Shown here one piece after another: positions 15,195-18,056 of a DNA stretch of 18,056 bases. The notes beneath the pieces are model-generated. The model made no database searches and was not told the DNA's origin. It saw only the letters and a list, made by a program, of their open reading frames with translations. Made by a program: the position numbers and the translations under genes. The first letter of the stretch is position 1. Every line of letters starts with the position of its first letter. Source of the DNA: DATLHO01 sp035539855 (GTDB lineage: Bacteria > Bacteroidota > Ignavibacteria > OLB7); assembly GCA_035539855.1 (NCBI GenBank), contig DATLHO010000311.1, positions 1 through 18,056 of the forward strand, in the 5' to 3' direction.

Positions 15195-18056
15195 ACCGCA
15201 TCCTCCGTGCGAACGGTGGCGAGATAGCTGAGCGCCGAGCGCATGTTCACCTCTTCGAGTATCACGTAGTTGCGGCGGTCGGTCTTGCGGCGCGATACCT
15301 CGCTGGCCGCGTCGATCGTGTTGCCGAAGCTGATCGCGCGGGCCGGACAGCTCTGCTGGCATGCGGTCATCACGTCGCCGTCGGCAAGCTCGCGTCCCTC
15401 GTTGCGCGCGCGGATCTTCGCCTCCTGCAGGCGCTGCACGCAGAACGTGCACTTCTCCATCACGCCGCGACTGCGCACCGTGACGTCCGGGTTGAGCGCG
15501 AGGTTGGTCATCGGGTCGTCGTGCTGGTACTCGAACCAGTTGAACCGCCGTGCCTTGAGCGCGCAGTTGTTGGCGCAGTAGCGCGTGCCGACGCAGCGGT
15601 TGTACACCTGCATGTTGATGCCGTCGCTGCTGTGCACGGTCGCGAGCACCGGACAGACGTTCTCGCACGTCGCGTTGTCGCACTGCCCGCACATGATCGG
15701 CTGGAAACCGACGTCGGGATTACGCTCGTCGCCGTCGAAGTAGCGGTCGATGCGCATCCAGTACATCTCGCGCTGGTTGACGATCTCCTGGCGGCCGACG
15801 ACCGGGATGTTGTTCTCGGCCTGGCAACTGATCACGCAGGCTCCGCAGCCGGTGCACGCGTTGAGGTCGATCGCCATTCCCCACTTCAGGTTCTCGTAGT
15901 CCCGTCCATGCCACATCTGGTCGTCGCCGTGCGCGGCGGACTCGATCGCCGCCGCCGGAGCGAGCGTCGCATCGAGCGAGACGCGGCGCACGAGATCGCG
16001 TCCTTCGCTCGACGAATGCGGCTGCACCGTCGCGAGCGCGACGCTCCTTCCGGTCGGTGCGATCGCCACGCCGTCGAGACTGTAGGCGCGCGGGGCTCCG
16101 GGATCCATCAGCGCGACGGCGTTGGCGCCGACGTTGCTGCCAACATCGCCGGCGTTGCTGCGTCCGTAGCCGAGCGCGATCGCGATCGTCGTCGGATGCA
16201 TCCCCGGCTGGATGTGCGCCGGCAGCTCGAGCCGCGCCTGGCCGCGCGTCACCGCCAGGACCGCGCCCTCTTCGATGCCGCGCTCGCGCGCCAGCGATGG
16301 CGCGATGCAGACGTAGTTCTCCCACGCGATGCGCGAGATCGGATCGGGGAGCTCCTGCAGCCACGGACTGCCCGCATGCGCGCCATCGCGCATCGAGGGC
16401 TTCTCGTAGAGCACGGCGGCCAGTCCCGTCGTCGGGCGCTGCGCGCGCGCCGCGGTCGCGGCGATCGCACCCGCCACGGTCGTCGCGGCCGCCGGTGCGG
16501 CTGCCGGTGCGGCCTCCGGTGCGGCCGCCGGTGCGGCCGCGTGCCCGGCTGCCGAAGCCTCCGCCGGTGCAGTCGTTTGTGGCACAGTCGACGCGGAGCC
16601 CGTGCTGGACGCCACGGACTTCCCCGCGGCGCGCGGCTCGAACGCAAAGACACCATCGTGCAGCGAGCGCTCCCAGAACGCCTCGAAGCCGGCGAGGTCC
16701 GCCTGCAATGGGAAGAAGACGTCACGCCATGTGTCGCGCACGGCCGTGTGAGCGTCGCGCGCGTCGCCACTCCAGCGCAGCAGGCTCTCGATCGCACTGC
16801 GCGTGGAGAACAGCGGCGCGATTGCCGGCTGCACCGTCGAGGCCACGCCCTCGACCGGCGCGCGGTCGTCCCAGCCCTCGAGGAAATGGTGCGGCGGGCA
16901 GACGAACTGCATCCGCGCGCTCGTCTCGTCGCGGCGCGGACTCAGCGCGATCGTCAGCGGGACCTTCGCCAGAGCGCGCTGGAAGCGCGAGCCGTCGGGC
17001 AGGTCGTAGACGGGGTTGACGCCGGCGACGACGAGCGCACCGATCGCGCCGGACTCCATCGCCTCGACGAGTCCGGCCATCTCGGCGTCGTCGCCGCGAC
17101 GCTGCGCGGAGGCGGCGTCGAGATCGACCGTGCTGCCGTAGGCGCCGCAGGCCTCGTTGATCGCGTTGACGAGCTGCTGTGCATCGGGGTCGTTCAGGCC
17201 GCAGACGACGAGCGCCTCGCCGCGGTGCGCACGAACCTCCGCCTCGATGCGACTAACCTCGCGTGTGAGCTCAGCTCGAAGCGAGCCGTTCGCTGTCGAG
17301 TCAGCATTTGCTCCAGAGTCCGCAGTCGCTGCTGAGCCAGCATCCCCTCCGCTCATGCGCGCGGCGAGCATCGCGATCATCGCGAGCGTCTCCGACGGAC
17401 TCGCGACGACGCGCCGATCGGCCTTCGCGCCGGTGAGCGACATGCGCGACTCGACCTGGATGTGGCGCGCGGTGCGCTCGCGTCGGCGTTCGACGTCGCG
17501 GCTGTCGGCGTATCCGCGGGTGAACTGCACGGGCGAGATCCAGGTGCCGAGGAAATCGGCGTCGAAGCCGACGACCAGACGCGCGCGCTCGAAGCGATAC
17601 GTGGGCGTCAGCGGTGCGCCATGCGTGCGCCGGTGCGCCTCGCGGATCGCGGAGCCGGAGACGGCGTCGTAGACGACGTGGCGTCCATCGGTGAACGTCG
17701 CAAGTAAGCCGTCGATCGCGCGTTGCATGGTCGGGCCGATGCCGCTGCCGGTGACGACGCGGACGGCGCGTCCGTCACGGCGCACCTGCTCGAGCTTCGC
17801 GGCGATCTTCGTGTCGACGGCCTTCCAGTCGCTCTCGACGCCGCCGGCGAGCGGAGCCTGCAGGCGCGTGGCGTCGAAGAGATCGAACACCATCGCGTGG
17901 GCGACCGAGCAGAGCCCTCCGCGCGACAGCGGATGCTCCGGATTGCCCTCGAGCTTGATCGGGCGTCCCTCGCGCGTCTTGACGAGGACGCCGCACGCGG
18001 CGCTGCAGCCGCCGCACGTCGAGGCGTACCAGTTGGCGACGCCGGGCGTCGACTCC
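15191..18056 (-). CDS. actB: Alternative complex III iron-sulfur subunit ActB, 5' end beyond the window
   Basis: The minus-strand frame is open to the right edge, giving 954 visible residues; the true N-terminus, including any Tat signal, lies outside. The first visible residues, ESTPGVANWYASTCGGCSAA, carry an iron-sulfur-type C-x2-C-x3-C motif leading into a molybdopterin-oxidoreductase-like domain, which in ACIII has lost its cofactor. The C-terminal ferredoxin domain has four cysteine groups for Fe-S clusters: CTGCGACVISC, CGQCDNATCENVC, CVGTRYCANNC, and CTFC with CQQSC. ActB carries electrons between ActC and the cytochrome subunits. Between the two domains is an Ala/Pro-rich linker encoded by 12-nt repeats. 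Around 17282-17345 there is a second low-complexity Ala/Ser/Asp/Asn segment whose codons are unusually rich in A/T third positions. actA is expected just upstream, off-window. Confidence 0.95.
16491..16538. repeat. Four tandem 12-nt repeats encoding the Ala-Pro linker of ActB
   Basis: Units GCCGGTGCGGCT, GCCGGTGCGGCC, TCCGGTGCGGCC and GCCGGTGCGGCC are head to tail with at most two differences. On the coding strand they give AAPA/AAPE tetrapeptides within a flexible linker. The whole number of codons per unit means that copy-number changes would keep the frame. Confidence 0.85.

Noticed and set aside
15521..17335. A 604-codon plus-strand open frame opposite actB
   Set aside because: Antisense to conserved ActB domains and of Arg-rich shadow composition.

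Overview
The window is GC-rich, gene-dense and almost entirely encoded on the minus strand. It encodes an alternative complex III (ACIII) operon, lipoprotein-type secreted proteins and a quinol-type NO reductase. This suggests a Gram-negative, respiratory, high-GC bacterium. Gemmatimonadota is my best guess, but that is inference from gene content and base composition; no rRNA or tRNA gene is present to test it.

Reading from right to left, the direction of most transcription: actB (cut by the right edge), actC, actD, actE and actF form a tight ACIII operon. Every junction overlaps, three by the ATGA 4-nt type and one by 14 nt. ACIII oxidises membrane quinol and reduces a periplasmic electron carrier. 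No terminal oxidase gene follows; instead there is a long-form nitronate monooxygenase-like flavoprotein gene with its own upstream palindrome. The only plus-strand gene is a GH16 glycoside-hydrolase lipoprotein (9024-9797), convergent with the flavoprotein gene.

Next come two PLP-dependent beta-eliminating lyases in tandem: a tyrosine phenol-lyase (tpl) and a tryptophanase (tnaA), coupled by an ATGA overlap. The residues that separate the two specificities are intact in each. Then follows a nitrosative-stress block on the same strand: a cysteine-poor Crp/Fnr regulator, a Ric/ScdA-type iron-sulfur repair di-iron protein whose ribosome-binding site lies inside the regulator's 3' end, a quinol NO reductase (norZ) and a stand-alone hemerythrin-domain protein. 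The left edge holds a secreted protein with eight Asp-box (YCF48/BNR-like) repeats, cut by the window boundary.

The most interesting non-coding signal is a Crp/Fnr-type palindrome, ATGAC-N4-GTCAT. It is perfect upstream of tpl (8790-8803) and of the nitronate monooxygenase gene (11427-11440), and degenerate upstream of the regulator gene (5802-5815). I infer a small local regulon joining aromatic amino-acid lyases, a nitroalkane-type flavoprotein and NO detoxification. Downstream of tnaA the pentamer RTCAY recurs five times at an exact 12-nt period, starting inside the degenerate palindrome. A separate inverted repeat sits just before norZ and may be an independent operator.
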